A stretch of DNA of 64,000 nt from Paratractidigestivibacter sp963640745 (GTDB taxonomy: Bacteria > Actinomycetota > Coriobacteriia > Coriobacteriales > Atopobiaceae): positions 1 through 64,000 of the forward strand of contig CAVIBB010000001.1 of NCBI GenBank assembly GCA_963640745.1, read 5' to 3'. Below are positions 33,966-42,737 of the stretch, in pieces (the first letter of the stretch is position 1; each line of letters starts with the position of its first letter). The notes beneath the pieces are model-generated. The model did not search any database, was not told the origin of the DNA, and saw only the letters and a program-made list of their open reading frames with translations. Both the position numbers and the translations under genes were made by a program.

Positions 33966-36602
33966 TTACACCCCGGCCGCAGCCCCGGCCGAGCGGCCAA
34001 GCCCCACGCCTCGCACAGCCCGTCGCCGCGCTACCGAGCCCCAACCAAGAAGCCCGACCACGCTGACGGCAGAGATTGCGCAGCCCGCATAAAAGCCCGG
34101 GCTCACAAAGCGCATCTGAATCGTGTTCGACCCCGACTTGACCGGCACGAGCGTCAGCGCGTCGCCGAACGCCTGCGCGGTCTGGACCTCCTCGCCGTTG
34201 ACCGTCACGGTCCAGCCGTCCTCATACGGCACGCTCACCATGACCCAGCCATCCGAGGCGGCCTCCACCGTCGCGTCGATCCCCTTGCCGCCGAACGACC
34301 CGAAGCTCAGCTCATGGGCCGAGAGCTCCGATGTGACCTCCTCAAGCGCATCGAGGTCGAGGTAATACAGGTCGCAGTCCGCCGAGGCCAGCCCCGAGCA
34401 CCAATAAGAATTCGAGACCGCCGAAATCGTCACGGTGTGGACACCGCCGGCCTCGCCCTCGACGGCGCCGAACGGACGGATGGAATACTGGAAACGCCAC
34501 CCCTCGTCCTCGGTCCTCGAATCATCGACCGTGAGGCTGACGACCTGGCCGCGGTCGTCCATCGATTCGACGTAGGCGTAACCCAGCGCGCCCGCGGGCA
34601 CGCTGACCTGCCAGGTCTTCTGGTCTGACGTGTCGGTCACAAGCGTCGCGTCGGCGCGCTTAAAGAGCTGCACCTCATGGCCGACGAGCGCGCTCGCGAG
34701 CGAGTTCTGCCGCTCGAAGGGATTCTCGCCGGTAAGCTCCGCCCCGACCGCCGCGTCGGCAACGGCATAGCCGAGCGAGAGCGCATAGGGGTTCTCGTAC
34801 ACGCCGGTCCCGTCGACGGTGGGCGCCCCGGCGACCTCAGCCAAGCCGGCGTGCCCGTACCCACTGGACGTGTACTTGACGCCCAGGAGCGCGTCGGAGG
34901 CCAGCACGGACTTCGCGTAGCGCGCATGCATGAGGCCCTTCTTGGTGTAGCCGAGGGCCCCGAGGAAATCCAGCGCGGACTGGTTGTGCGCCGACGAATA
35001 CGACGAGATGCCCAGGTAATCGCAGCCCATGGCTTCGTTCAAGGCCGCCTTCCCCGCGCGGACGTAGGTACGCTCCATGCGCCAGGCGCCCAAATCGTTC
35101 TCCTTAAGCCACGCCACCTGAGCCTCCGACTCCTGGTAATACGCGTCGTTGTAGTCCTGCGGGTAGTCGACGTACATCGTCCTCCACGTCAGCCATGCCC
35201 CGGCGGCCAGATCGACGACGGCGAGAAGCGCGATGGCCGCGCCGACGCCCTTCTTGCCGGCAACGCGCAGAGAGACGGAGTCGAGCCGACCGAGGGGTGA
35301 GGAGCCGTCCGAACGGACCGCGCTCCACCAGAACGCCGCCATCCACATCATCGTCGGCGCGACAAAGATGCACGGGCGCGAGAAGAACCCGGACGGCTGC
35401 CTAAAGCCGCACCAGATGGCCTGCAGCGGCTTCAGGATGATCGAGGCCAGCATAACGACGACGAGAATCCCCGCCGCCCGCTTGGCCGCCCTGCTCACCC
35501 GACGCGACGCGAAGAAGGCCACGAAACACGCAAGGAGCAGCACACCGCAGTAGAACTGGGGGATATCAAGTTTCGAGTTGTACAGGGCGGGCACGAGCCC
35601 GCGGAGCAGGTTGAGCCGGCCCGTCGTGACGAGGGCACCCCAAAAGGATTTCGACGAATCGGCGCTCACTATCTTGGCGAGGATGCCGAGGAAACCGACC
35701 CCCTCCGAGCCGCCGGAGCCGAGCATCGCCTTAACGGTGGGCACGAACGTCCAGGCGGAAAGAAGGAGCGCCACGACCATGGGTCGCGCAAAGCGCAGGG
35801 CGAGCCGGGGGACCGAGCAGCGCTTCTTGCCGCAGGCGCGCTCGAGCAGCGCGAACAACACGCAGAACAGCACCGTCATGAATGCCGTGTACCAGCACAC
35901 GATGACGTCAGCGGCCATCAGGAGCGCCAGGGGCAGCCAGCGGCCGCGCTCCGCCAGCTGCCAAACCGCCCACATAATGAGCGGCAACAGCACAAGCGCG
36001 TCAAGCCACATGGGATTGCGCAGGTTGGTCGCCACCCACATCGACCAGGTGTAGCCCAAGGCAAGCGAGAAGGACGACGCCCGGCCCAGGCCAAACCGAC
36101 GCCGCAGGTAGAACACCGCCGAAAGCTGCATGAAGCCAAGCCTGAGCGCATCGGACACAAAGACGAACAGCGTGACGCGGTCCTCGCCGAACAGCGGCAA
36201 CATCAGGTTAAGCGGACTTGCCAAATAGTAGCTGTACAGGCCCCAGGCGTTCGCCCCGAGACCGCAGGACGCGCAGTAGAAGATCGACTCCTCACCACGG
36301 AGCACCCGGCAGAACCAGCGGTAAAAGTCCACGTACTGGTATTTGAGGTCCTCGGTCAGGAAGGACTGCTCGCCGAAGGGGTACACCCCCGAGGCCGCGG
36401 CCACCGCGCACAGCATAACGATCGGCACGACAAAGCACAGCAGCCAGAAGCTCGCCTTGCCCCAGGCGACGCGCCGCTCTTTGCGCGCCTCAGCAAAGGG
36501 GCCACATGACAGCGCCCCCTCCTCTTTGCCGTCGGCGTCGACGGTCGCGGAGGAGGGGGTGACGGTGGGAACGGGTTTGAGGCCCGCGGTATTCTCGTCC
36601 AT
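33966..36602 (-). CDS. YfhO-family integral membrane protein
   Basis: An 878-aa membrane protein of the YfhO family, GT-C-like multi-helix proteins linked in Firmicutes to glycosylation of cell-wall teichoic acids. A charged N terminus (1-50) is followed by about 12 hydrophobic segments between residues 50 and 480. The family segment EDLKYQYVDFYRWF lies in the first outer loop. A large extracytoplasmic C-terminal part follows, with a last helix near 835-855. It is a single gene between a terminator and a palindromic intergenic repeat. The substrate is not known in this lineage. Confidence 0.85.
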   Translation of the reverse strand: MDENTAGLKPVPTVTPSSATVDADGKEEGALSCGPFAEARKERRVAWGKASFWLLCFVVPIVMLCAVAAASGVYPFGEQSFLTEDLKYQYVDFYRWFCRVLRGEESIFYCASCGLGANAWGLYSYYLASPLNLMLPLFGEDRVTLFVFVSDALRLGFMQLSAVFYLRRRFGLGRASSFSLALGYTWSMWVATNLRNPMWLDALVLLPLIMWAVWQLAERGRWLPLALLMAADVIVCWYTAFMTVLFCVLFALLERACGKKRCSVPRLALRFARPMVVALLLSAWTFVPTVKAMLGSGGSEGVGFLGILAKIVSADSSKSFWGALVTTGRLNLLRGLVPALYNSKLDIPQFYCGVLLLACFVAFFASRRVSRAAKRAAGILVVVMLASIILKPLQAIWCGFRQPSGFFSRPCIFVAPTMMWMAAFWWSAVRSDGSSPLGRLDSVSLRVAGKKGVGAAIALLAVVDLAAGAWLTWRTMYVDYPQDYNDAYYQESEAQVAWLKENDLGAWRMERTYVRAGKAALNEAMGCDYLGISSYSSAHNQSALDFLGALGYTKKGLMHARYAKSVLASDALLGVKYTSSGYGHAGLAEVAGAPTVDGTGVYENPYALSLGYAVADAAVGAELTGENPFERQNSLASALVGHEVQLFKRADATLVTDTSDQKTWQVSVPAGALGYAYVESMDDRGQVVSLTVDDSRTEDEGWRFQYSIRPFGAVEGEAGGVHTVTISAVSNSYWCSGLASADCDLYYLDLDALEEVTSELSAHELSFGSFGGKGIDATVEAASDGWVMVSVPYEDGWTVTVNGEEVQTAQAFGDALTLVPVKSGSNTIQMRFVSPGFYAGCAISAVSVVGLLGWGSVARRRAVRGVGLGRSAGAAAGV

Positions 36603-36765
36603 AAAAGCACTTTCGGCCGGGGGAAACTTCTGCTTAATGTGTACCCATGCTACACCGAGTGCGCGGCCGCATCGGCAGCGTAACGGCCTGCGGCCCGGCG
36701 ACGCCGCCCGGAAGCAGAATGAAATCCCCGCCCTTCGCCCCCGCCCGCCTGCGCTCGCCCCGCAG

Positions 36766-36862
36766 TTGTGAAGACTTCACTTCGTGAAGAAGCCCTCACA
36801 ACCCCCGATTCGGGCGAAAATTCGCGTTGTGAAGGCTGGATTCAGCTGTGAAGTCTTCACAA
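36766..36862. repeat. Nested palindromic element with TTGTGAAG arms
   Basis: Outer arms TTGTGAAGACTTCAC (36766-36780) and GTGAAGTCTTCACAA (36848-36862) are exact reverse complements. Inner arms around CCTCACAAC and GTTGTGAAGG pair again, so the motif TTGTGAAG occurs four times in alternating orientation. The loop holds GGGCGAAAATTCGC. The rest of the 358-bp gap 36603-36960 includes an 18-bp tandem duplication near 36873-36910 (GACCGCGGCGCCTCGCC twice). Confidence 0.8.
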
Positions 36863-36960
36863 GTGGCGGATGCCCGACCGACCGCGGCGCCTCGCCCGAC
36901 CGCGGCGCCTCGCCCGCGTCAGGTGCGCTGGCAGGAGGCGAACGCGGGCGAAACTCGGCG

Positions 36961-37809
36961 CTACAGCGCGTGCCAGCTCGGCTCCATGTGATCGAAGGTG
37001 CAGAACTCCTCAAAGCCAAGATCGCGGAGACGCTCGTGGCACTCGCAGATGTGGGCGCCCAGGTGCTCCGGCTTGTGCGAGTCGCTGCCCAGGGTGAGCA
37101 CGCGGCCGCCGAGGTCATGGTACAGGCGCAAAACGTCGGTGCTCGGCTGCAGGTCGGGCAGGCCGTAGCGGAAGCTCGACGTGTTGAGCTCGATGCCCTT
37201 GCCGTCGGCGATCACCTGCTCGAGGATGGCCGCGACCACGTCGCGAGTCTCCCCAAAGGGAAACTCGCCGGCCGGGTCGTAGCGACGGATCAGGTCGAGG
37301 TGACCGAGCACCGAGTAGTCCTTGAACGTCTGGACGACGCGAAGAAGCTCCTCGTAGTAGGCCATGTTGTACTCCCGCTGTGTACGGTCGCGCTGGAAGT
37401 CGCCGGTCCAGAACTCAAGGTCCCCCACCTCGTGAATCGAGCAGATAACAAAGTCGAGCTTATCTTCCCAGGCCTTGAACAGCGCGTGGTTGCGGTCCAC
37501 GAGATGGCTCTGGACGCCGAGCTCGAGGCCGGCCTTGATCGTCAGCTTGCCGGCGAACTCGGCCTGCGCGGCCTCGATGGCCGCGAAGTAACGCGGGTAG
37601 TCGACGTTGAGCACCGGCTCGCCGTCCTCGAGGCGCGCGAGCGAGGGGTCGCGGCGGTACTCGTCAACGTCGGGCTTGACGCCGTAGTCGACGTGGTCGG
37701 TAAAGCAGATCTGCTCAAGCCCGAGGGTGACCGCGTCGCTGCACACGGCCAGCAGCGGATAAACGGAATCGTCGGAAAATTCGCAGTGCACGTGGTAGTC
37801 AGCAAGCAT
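36961..37809 (-). CDS. hisJ: PHP-domain histidinol-phosphatase
   Basis: A 282-aa PHP phosphoesterase of the HisJ/HisK type, which removes phosphate from histidinol phosphate in histidine synthesis. The metal-site motifs are all present: DYHVHCEFS, FTDHVDYG, ELGVQ, SIHEV, GHLDLIRRY and GSDSHKPEHLG. It lies 15 bp downstream of the MFS gene on the same strand, not in a his operon, so another phosphoester substrate is possible. Confidence 0.85.
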   Translation of the reverse strand: MLADYHVHCEFSDDSVYPLLAVCSDAVTLGLEQICFTDHVDYGVKPDVDEYRRDPSLARLEDGEPVLNVDYPRYFAAIEAAQAEFAGKLTIKAGLELGVQSHLVDRNHALFKAWEDKLDFVICSIHEVGDLEFWTGDFQRDRTQREYNMAYYEELLRVVQTFKDYSVLGHLDLIRRYDPAGEFPFGETRDVVAAILEQVIADGKGIELNTSSFRYGLPDLQPSTDVLRLYHDLGGRVLTLGSDSHKPEHLGAHICECHERLRDLGFEEFCTFDHMEPSWHAL

Positions 37810-37824
37810 GATTGAACTCCTTAT

Positions 37825-39042
37825 CTATTCAGTGACGCAATCGGTCGCTAGCTCGGCTGCGTGAGCGAGCCTCACGTTTGCCCGCTCGGAAAGAAGCACC
37901 ATGACCGTCAGCACGCCGACGAGCAGCACCGGCACGAGCGCGGCCCCGCCGTCCGAGACCAGCAGCGCGCAGAGCGGCGGCGCGAAGGTCGAGCCCACGT
38001 AGGCGCAGGCCATCTGAAGGCTGACCATGGACTGCGACGCCGCCTCGCCGAAGCGCTCGGGAGTGAGCGCGATGATGCTCGGGTAGATGGGCGCGCACCC
38101 CAGGCCGATGAGCGCGAGGGCGCACGAAAGCATGACCTCTCCCTGCCCGACGACGAGCAGCGCAAGCCCCGCGACCACGACGACCTGGCCGCCGCGAATC
38201 ATGTTCCTGCTGCCCACGCGCGGCGCGATGAAGCCCGAGATGAGCCGCCCCACCGTGATGCCCATATAAAAGAACGAGACCATCGTCGCCGCCTGCGCCT
38301 CTGCGATGCCCCGCGCGAGCACCAGATGGCTCGCCGACCAGAGACCGCAGACGTACTCGAAGGCGCTATAGCAGCCGAACGAGAAGATGGCCGACTTGGC
38401 GCCGGGAATGCGAAGCACCTCGGCGTAGGTGAAGCCGCCCTGGGCCGCGGCCTCGCCGGCCGGCTCGCCCTCGCCCTCGACCGCCTCGCCGTCTCCCGCG
38501 CGCTTCCACAGCGGCAGCGAGAAGACCATAACCGCGGTGATGACGGCCTGGATAACGCCCACGGCCAAGTAGCCCGCGTGCCAACCCAGCGGGCCCGTGA
38601 GCGCCCAGCCCATGATGACGGGGCTCACGCTCGTGCCGATTCCCCAGCAGCAGTGCAGCCAGCTCATGTGCCTCTCGCCGTAATGGACGGCCACGTAGCT
38701 GTTGAGCGCCGAGTCAATGGAGCCCGCGCCCAGGCCGTACGGAAGCGCGAGCAGAAGCAGCTGCCACAAGCTCACGCTCGCCGAGAAGCCGAGGATAGCG
38801 GCGGCGGTCAGGGCGACGGACCCCGCAACGAGCTTGCCCGTGCCGAGCCGTCGCATCAGCGGCGCCGTCGCCAGACTCGAGACGACGGTGCAGGCGGTAA
38901 TGATCGTCGTAATGGCGCTCTGAGCCGCCACCGGAGCGCCAAGGTCCGTGTACATGACGGGCCAAGCCGAGCCGAGCAGCGAGTCCGGCAGCCCGAGCGA
39001 GACGAACGCGATGTAGATGACGGGGAGAAGCAGTGAGGCCAT
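37825..39042 (-). CDS. MFS transporter (fucose permease-like)
   Basis: A 405-aa, 12-helix major facilitator. It starts directly with a helix MASLLLPVIYIAFVSLGLPDSLLGSAWP, the FucP/FGHS-like subclass, with a short basic central loop (about 185-205). Substrate unknown. Divergent from the AraC-type gene across about 106 bp, which suggests control by that regulator. Confidence 0.85.
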   Translation of the reverse strand: MASLLLPVIYIAFVSLGLPDSLLGSAWPVMYTDLGAPVAAQSAITTIITACTVVSSLATAPLMRRLGTGKLVAGSVALTAAAILGFSASVSLWQLLLLALPYGLGAGSIDSALNSYVAVHYGERHMSWLHCCWGIGTSVSPVIMGWALTGPLGWHAGYLAVGVIQAVITAVMVFSLPLWKRAGDGEAVEGEGEPAGEAAAQGGFTYAEVLRIPGAKSAIFSFGCYSAFEYVCGLWSASHLVLARGIAEAQAATMVSFFYMGITVGRLISGFIAPRVGSRNMIRGGQVVVVAGLALLVVGQGEVMLSCALALIGLGCAPIYPSIIALTPERFGEAASQSMVSLQMACAYVGSTFAPPLCALLVSDGGAALVPVLLVGVLTVMVLLSERANVRLAHAAELATDCVTE

Positions 39043-39148
39043 TTGACTTCCTTAGGCTACGATGCGTAACGTAACTCTGTCATATTACCGACAGCGCCAA
39101 ACGCATTTTGCCCGATATACGCCAGATACTATAAGGAATCCGCCAACT

Positions 39149-40048
39149 ATGCTTCATGGTCCCCGCTGCATGCTCAACCTCGACGAGACTAACCAGGAAC
39201 TCGACGCGACGGGAGACCGCGACTTCGGCTGCCGCGGTTTCGACGAGCTCTACGGGCACGAGCCCGGCGACGACCTCCCCTGGCACTGGCACGAGGCCTT
39301 CGAGGCCATTCTCTGCGTCGAGGGCTCCTTCAAACTCCTCGTGGCGAACAGGTCCGTCACGCTCACGCCGGGCATGGCCGCGTTCGTCAACGCCTGGCGT
39401 CCCCACTCCGCGACCGGCGCCCCGAACGCGCGCATACGATCCGTCGTCTTCGAGGGCGAGCTCGTGGGCGGCGCCCCGGCCACGGCCATCTCCCGCCGCT
39501 ACGTCGAGCCGCTTAAGGTGGCCTCCGGCGCAGACCTCCTCGTCTTTAGGCCGAGCGACGCCGGCGAGAACCGCTTCGCATGGCACCTCGCGCAGGCCGT
39601 CGACGCGCTCGAGGCCGAGGAGCCCGGCTACGAGATCGAGGTGCGCGCCCATCTTTCCCATGCGTTTCTCTCCGCTTGGGTGGTCGCCGGGGCGCCCGCG
39701 CCCGTAAGCGCCGAGGACACCGTGAGCGCCGAGCGCTCAGCACTCATGCGCGACTACATCGCCGCCCACTACGCCGAGAAGCTCACCGTGGGGCAAATCG
39801 CCGCCGCGGCCGGCGTGAGCGAGCGCGAGTGCCTGCGCTGCTTTACCAAGACCTTCGGGGTGAGCCCTTCTCGCTACCTGCTGATCCATCGGCTCTCTAA
39901 AGCTGCGGAGCTGCTTGCCAGCACCGACACGCCCATTGCCGAGGTGGGTCGGGCCGTGGGAATTCAGAGCCCGAGCAACTTCGCCCAGCTCTTCCGCCGC
40001 GATTACCACTGCACCCCGCGAATGTACCGCGTCCGCGCGCGAGGGTAG
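39149..40048 (+). CDS. AraC-family transcriptional regulator
   Basis: About 299 aa. The N-terminal cupin-like sensor has LPWHWHEAFEAILCVEGSF (His-rich strand typical of AraC sensor domains) and LTPGMAAFVNAWRPHS. The C-terminal double helix-turn-helix runs from about 200, with LTVGQIAAAAGVSERECLRC and PIAEVGRAVGIQSPSNFAQL followed by FRRDYHCTPRMYR. I set the start at the ATG at 39149, after AAGGA; the frame is open further upstream. Likely activator or repressor of the divergent MFS gene. Confidence 0.88.
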   Translation: MLHGPRCMLNLDETNQELDATGDRDFGCRGFDELYGHEPGDDLPWHWHEAFEAILCVEGSFKLLVANRSVTLTPGMAAFVNAWRPHSATGAPNARIRSVVFEGELVGGAPATAISRRYVEPLKVASGADLLVFRPSDAGENRFAWHLAQAVDALEAEEPGYEIEVRAHLSHAFLSAWVVAGAPAPVSAEDTVSAERSALMRDYIAAHYAEKLTVGQIAAAAGVSERECLRCFTKTFGVSPSRYLLIHRLSKAAELLASTDTPIAEVGRAVGIQSPSNFAQLFRRDYHCTPRMYRVRARG

Positions 40049-40112
40049 GCCAGCGGCGGGGGTCATGCCGCGACGCCCAGAACGGGCTCGATCCGAATCA
40101 ATCCGCCTGCGC

Positions 40113-40326
40113 TGCAAAGTTTTACGCCAAGTGCGACGCAGCACGGTGCTCCGTGCAAGGTTTTACGCCAAGTGCTGCGTAAAACAGGGCCCAACCGCCC
40201 CTCAAAAGGCGAAAACAGCCCCTAAATCCGCCTTGAAGGGCACTCCACGACCGAAATCACGTCGCACTTGGCGTAAAACCTTGCAGCGCATCGCCCGTTA
40301 CGTCGCACTTGCGTAAAAACTTTGCA
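40113..40326. repeat. Nested palindromic element with GTTTTACGC arms
   Basis: Four related arms: TGCAAAGTTTTACGCCAAGT (40113 on), TGCAAGGTTTTACGCCAAGT (40154 on), and their reverse complements ending at 40285 and 40326. The inner arms match each other (AAGG) and the outer arms match each other (AAAG). This gives two nested hairpins, each with its own variant. The loop contains GGCGAAAACAG. It fills the 294-bp gap between the AraC gene and the next gene. Confidence 0.85.
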
Positions 40327-40342
40327 AGCCCGCCTGCCCCAA

Positions 40343-41281
40343 TCAGGCCTCGCCCCTGTCCGGGCGCTCAGAGACGTCCCCGACCTCGAGCACGGCGTCA
40401 AGCGCAGCCGTCTGGCGGCGGATTTTCCACGATATGTAGGCGCACGCGCCCATGTACACCAGGTCGAGCAGCACCTCGACGCTGCCCGTCCCCAGCTCCT
40501 GGCGCGTCACCACCCCTGCGACCACGCGCGCGACGTCGGCGAGGAACACCGCGCAGCTAATCGCCATAAACGGCGTGACGCGGCGCGGCCGGTTGGACCC
40601 CCAGATCCCGAGCATGGCCACACCCACGTTGATGGCTGCGTCGATCCCATAGCTAATAAGCAGTTGCTCGTAGCCGTCGACGGAAAGCCCCAGGTCGGAG
40701 GCCAGGTCAAGGCCGCCTTGTGCGAAGCACCCGATACCGAGCACGAACGCGACGGCGCCCAAGAGCGCCCCCTTGACGAGGATGACCTCGGAGAGCAGGT
40801 GGAGTGTGCGCTGATCGCCGTTGCGCAGGAAGACCTCGCCGCGCACGCCGCGCTCGTGTTCCTCGGCCACGCGGTCGGCGAGCTGCGAGCACACGATCAC
40901 GTACGTCACCGTGCTCAGCAAAACGACGGGGTTAAAAAGCAGAAACGTCCCCATCCCCCAGCCCCACACGACGGCCACCAGAATGACGAGCCCCACAAAG
41001 TAGCAGAGGTTGCGGTACGGCGTCACACGCGAGGAGTCGTCGGCCGCGCGAAGTCCCAGCCACGCCGTGACCAGCAGCAACGCTGCCGCGCCCATGATAA
41101 TGCCGCCATAGGAGTACGCGAGCCAGGCCAACTCCTCGGAAAGCCCCAGCCGGTCGCGGTACCAAAACGCAAGCGCACCGCCCAGCACAACCACGCCGCC
41201 GATGATCGCCATGACGATAGAGACGACGCGCAGCGTGGCCTGGGCAGGCGTGCGCGGTACGGACGGCTGGATATCGTGCAT
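40343..41281 (-). CDS. Multi-spanning membrane protein of unknown function
   Basis: 312 aa with about eight hydrophobic helices, for example VVSIVMAIIGGVVVLGGAL, IIMGAAALLLVTAWLGL, VGLVILVAVVWGWGMG and FMAISCAVFLADVARVVAGV. A hydrophilic central loop reads DRVAEEHERGVRGEVFLRNG. No known family recognised. The ATG follows GAGAGGAA. It lies 30 bp from niaR on the same strand and may be read through from the nad operon. Confidence 0.7.
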   Translation of the reverse strand: MHDIQPSVPRTPAQATLRVVSIVMAIIGGVVVLGGALAFWYRDRLGLSEELAWLAYSYGGIIMGAAALLLVTAWLGLRAADDSSRVTPYRNLCYFVGLVILVAVVWGWGMGTFLLFNPVVLLSTVTYVIVCSQLADRVAEEHERGVRGEVFLRNGDQRTLHLLSEVILVKGALLGAVAFVLGIGCFAQGGLDLASDLGLSVDGYEQLLISYGIDAAINVGVAMLGIWGSNRPRRVTPFMAISCAVFLADVARVVAGVVTRQELGTGSVEVLLDLVYMGACAYISWKIRRQTAALDAVLEVGDVSERPDRGEA

Positions 41282-41311
41282 GAGGGTTCCTCTCGTTGGG
41301 AGACGAGGGGA

Positions 41312-41860
41312 TTATGCCCCAAACGACTCGCGCTCGAAGTCGGTCTTCTCGGCGAGGAAGCCGGCGTCGGCGAGGGCGGCCTCGATCTCGTCGAGCACCT
41401 CCTCAGACTCAGCCGTCACGTGATGGAAGTGATATCCGCTGGTAATGAGCATGAGCGGGCTCGACTTACCGGAATGAATCTGGTCCATATAGGCACGCAC
41501 GTCGCGGCGGCTCGCGATGCCGAGCTCGCAAGAAAGGCGCCCGTAGACGCGGTGGTTGACGAGCACGTCGCGCACGTGTCCGCCGAGGTCGACGACGAGG
41601 TTCAGCTCGTCGGGCGTCTGCTCGACGGTGTGATGACACTTGATGAGCCGGCTCGGCCGCGTGGCCTCGCGCTCGATAACGTAGCCGCGGTTGGTCGAGT
41701 TGATGGGCCAGCCCTGGCTGCGCAGCAGCGCGATGTCCTGCACGACGACCTGGCGAGAAACGCCCGCCGCCTGAGCGAGCGCGGCCCCCGACGTGGGCGC
41801 CGAGGCCGAGGTCAGAATGCCGAGGATCTGCTCACGGCGCTTATCGCCCGCAGCGCTCAC
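41312..41860 (-). CDS. niaR: NAD biosynthesis repressor (NiaR-like, 3H domain)
   Basis: A 182-aa regulator with an N-terminal winged helix (RREQILGILTSASAPTSGAA, then GVSRQVVVQDIALLRSQG) and a C-terminal 3H domain with its conserved His residues in IKCHHT and SGYHFHHVTA. NiaR represses NAD synthesis and salvage genes when nicotinic acid is plentiful. The start is a GTG that overlaps the nadC stop (GTGA) and has GGAGG seven bases upstream. As the last gene of the nad operon it probably controls the operon through the box upstream of nadA. Confidence 0.88.
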   Translation of the reverse strand: MSAAGDKRREQILGILTSASAPTSGAALAQAAGVSRQVVVQDIALLRSQGWPINSTNRGYVIEREATRPSRLIKCHHTVEQTPDELNLVVDLGGHVRDVLVNHRVYGRLSCELGIASRRDVRAYMDQIHSGKSSPLMLITSGYHFHHVTAESEEVLDEIEAALADAGFLAEKTDFERESFGA

Positions 41861-42711
41861 TCGAAGACCTCCAGGTGCTTGAGCGAGAGATCCAGAATGC
41901 CGGCCGAGTGCGTCAATGCGCCGCAGCTCACGACGTCGACGCCGAGGTCGACGTAGTTGGCGGCGTTCTCGGCGCTCACGTTGCCGCTCGCCTCGACGGT
42001 CGCGCGGCCGCCGATGAGGGCGATAGCCTCGGCCATGACATCGTGGCCCATGTTGTCGAGCATGATGATGTCGGCGCCGGCCTCGACAGCCTCGCGAACC
42101 ATGTCGAGCGACTCGCACTCGACCTCGACCTTGGCGGTAAAGGGCGCCGTCGCGCGCGCGGCCGCGACCGCCGCTGCGACGCCGCCGGCCGCGTCGATGT
42201 GGTTGTCCTTGAGCATCACGGCGTCGGAGAGGCCCGCGCGATGCAGCCCACCGCCGCCCAAACGCACCGCCTCGCGCTCAAAGATGCGCAGGCCAGGGGT
42301 GGTCTTTCTCGTGCAGACGAGGCGCGTCTTCGTTCCCTCGAAAAGCCGCGCGATGCGGTGGGTGTATGTGGCGATGCCGCTCATGCGCTGGAGGAAGTTC
42401 AGCGCCGTGCGTTCCCCTTCCAGCAGCACGCGCACGTCGCCCTCGACCGTGGCGATGTGCTGGCCGCGCGCAACCTCGTCGCCGTCGTCGACGAGCGCGT
42501 CCACCGTCGTGCCGGCGTCAATCAGCTCGAAGACGCGCGCGAACACGCCGAGGCCCGCAATCACGCCGTCCTGCTTGGCGATGAGCTGTACGCGCCCGCG
42601 ACGCGGCTCGGGCATCACGGCCATGGTGCTAAGGTCGCCGGCCGGCATATCCTCCTCAAGGGCCAGAAGAATGGCGGAGTCCATCTTTGCCTGAAGCATC
42701 GGATCGGTCAT
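41857..42711 (-). CDS. nadC: Nicotinate-nucleotide pyrophosphorylase (quinolinate PRT)
   Basis: Converts quinolinate and PRPP to nicotinate mononucleotide, CO2 and PPi. 284 aa, full length. Motifs: LLEGERTALNFLQRMSGIAT, CTRKTTPGLR, and VRLGGGGLHRAGLSDAVMLKDNH with the quinolinate/PRPP-binding basic residues. EVECESLD and IIMLDNMGH carry the acidic residues, and EASGNVS is at the C terminus. The ATG at 42711 follows AAAGGA. Confidence 0.96.
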   Translation of the reverse strand: MTDPMLQAKMDSAILLALEEDMPAGDLSTMAVMPEPRRGRVQLIAKQDGVIAGLGVFARVFELIDAGTTVDALVDDGDEVARGQHIATVEGDVRVLLEGERTALNFLQRMSGIATYTHRIARLFEGTKTRLVCTRKTTPGLRIFEREAVRLGGGGLHRAGLSDAVMLKDNHIDAAGGVAAAVAAARATAPFTAKVEVECESLDMVREAVEAGADIIMLDNMGHDVMAEAIALIGGRATVEASGNVSAENAANYVDLGVDVVSCGALTHSAGILDLSLKHLEVFE

Positions 42712-42737
42712 CGTATCCGTCCTTTCTTGCCTGAGCT

